A DNA stretch of 6,932 bases. It comes from Tannerella sp. (GTDB taxonomy: Bacteria; Bacteroidota; Bacteroidia; Bacteroidales; Tannerellaceae). The stretch lies in contig JAITHS010000226.1 of NCBI GenBank assembly GCA_031279875.1, positions 1 through 6,932 of the forward strand. The letters are read 5' to 3'. The stretch's first letter is position 1, and every line of letters begins with the position of its first letter. The translations under genes and the position numbers were made by a program. Shown here piece by piece: positions 6,782 through 6,932 of this stretch. The notes under the pieces were generated by a model. That model saw only the letters and a program-made list of their open reading frames with translations, was not told where the DNA came from and searched no databases.

Positions 6782-6805
6782 CCTTGTCCCCTTGTCCCCT
6801 CACAA
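6758..6805 (+). repeat. Two 24-bp tandem repeats spanning the stop codon of the oxidoreductase
   Basis: Units 6758-6781 and 6782-6805 are identical except at one base (T at 6779, C at 6803). Each unit is CCTTGTCC twice, then CCTCATAA or CCTCACAA. Unit 1 supplies the last seven residues and the TAA stop of the oxidoreductase; in unit 2 the same codon is CAA. CCTTT at 6806-6810 may be the start of a decayed third unit. The nested 8-bp period suggests growth by slippage. Confidence 0.9.
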
Positions 6806-6842
6806 CCTTTTATCAAACAACAAGAAATTCAAAAAAAAATCG

Positions 6843-6850
6843 TACATTTG
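6843..6850 (+). promoter_or_regulatory. Putative Bacteroidota -7 promoter box for the downstream gene
   Basis: TACATTTG fits TAnnTTTG exactly and lies 21 nt before the ATG at 6872, almost the same spacing as the box before the operon. No TTTG -33 element is seen 19-21 bp upstream. It suggests that the last gene is transcribed on its own and not as part of the operon. Confidence 0.5.
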
Positions 6851-6871
6851 CGGGTGTCAAGAAAAAATTTT

Positions 6872-6932
6872 ATGCAAATGGAAACGAAACCGAGAAAATT
6901 GCCGATAGGCATACAGACATTCGATGAAATAC
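6872..6932 (+). CDS. AAA-ATPase-like / PD-(D/E)XK nuclease (DUF1703 family), N-terminal start, partial
   Basis: Only the first 20 codons are in the window. After a short basic lead the product reads KLPIGIQTFDEI, the typical opening of this family (usually followed by a YVDKT-like segment before the ATPase core). A second ATG two codons in (6878) is an equally possible start. There is no Shine-Dalgarno sequence, only an A-rich leader, and a -7 box lies 21 nt upstream. It is in the same orientation and from the same family as the gene at the left edge. Its frame continues from the oxidoreductase with only that gene's single TAA between them. Whether the full gene is intact cannot be seen. Confidence 0.75.
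   Translation, partial: MQMETKPRKLPIGIQTFDEI

Overview
The window looks like part of a Bacteroidota chromosome, most likely Bacteroidales. Three things point that way. The two intergenic gaps each carry a TAnnTTTG-type -7 promoter box. Most starts lack a Shine-Dalgarno sequence. Both ends of the window hold pieces of the AAA-ATPase-like / PD-(D/E)XK nuclease (DUF1703) family, which is strongly expanded in that order. No rRNA, tRNA, CRISPR array, transposase or integrase is visible.

Layout: bases 1-627 are the C-terminal part of one DUF1703-type protein, with the nuclease motif intact. A 127-bp gap with a -7 box follows. Next comes a tight four-gene operon (755-6781) in which every junction is a 4-bp ATGA stop/start overlap. 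Its genes are (i) a FabB/FabF-type beta-ketoacyl-ACP synthase with a full Cys-His-Lys-His set, (ii) a double hot-dog protein that looks like an ApeP-like domain fused to an ApeI/FabZ-like dehydratase domain, (iii) a 12-TM MMPL/RND-type transporter, and (iv) a CrtI/CrtISO/RetSat-like FAD oxidoreductase. A short gap with another -7 box follows, and the window ends 20 codons into a second DUF1703-type gene.

Taken together, the operon looks like part of an aryl polyene / flexirubin-type polyene lipid pathway. The synthase extends an ACP-bound chain, the double hot-dog protein dehydrates 3-hydroxyacyl-ACP to build conjugated double bonds, the MMPL protein moves the lipid-like product across the inner membrane, and the FAD enzyme changes the oxidation or isomer state of the polyene. 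This is inferred from family membership and gene company. The ACPs, chain-length factor, ketoreductase, acyltransferases and aryl-starter genes of complete clusters are absent, and both borders are unrelated genes, so this is a detached or minimal cassette.

Points most worth a second look: the fused double hot-dog enzyme seems to divide one catalytic dyad between its two halves (Glu57 in the N domain, His201 in the C domain), joined by a linker of three exact-period 11-residue CKD repeats. The oxidoreductase ends inside a 24-bp tandem repeat that supplies its only stop codon, carries a minus-strand G-quadruplex pattern, and lies in the same open frame as the next gene. A three-armed set of mutually exclusive perfect hairpins sits inside the oxidoreductase gene.
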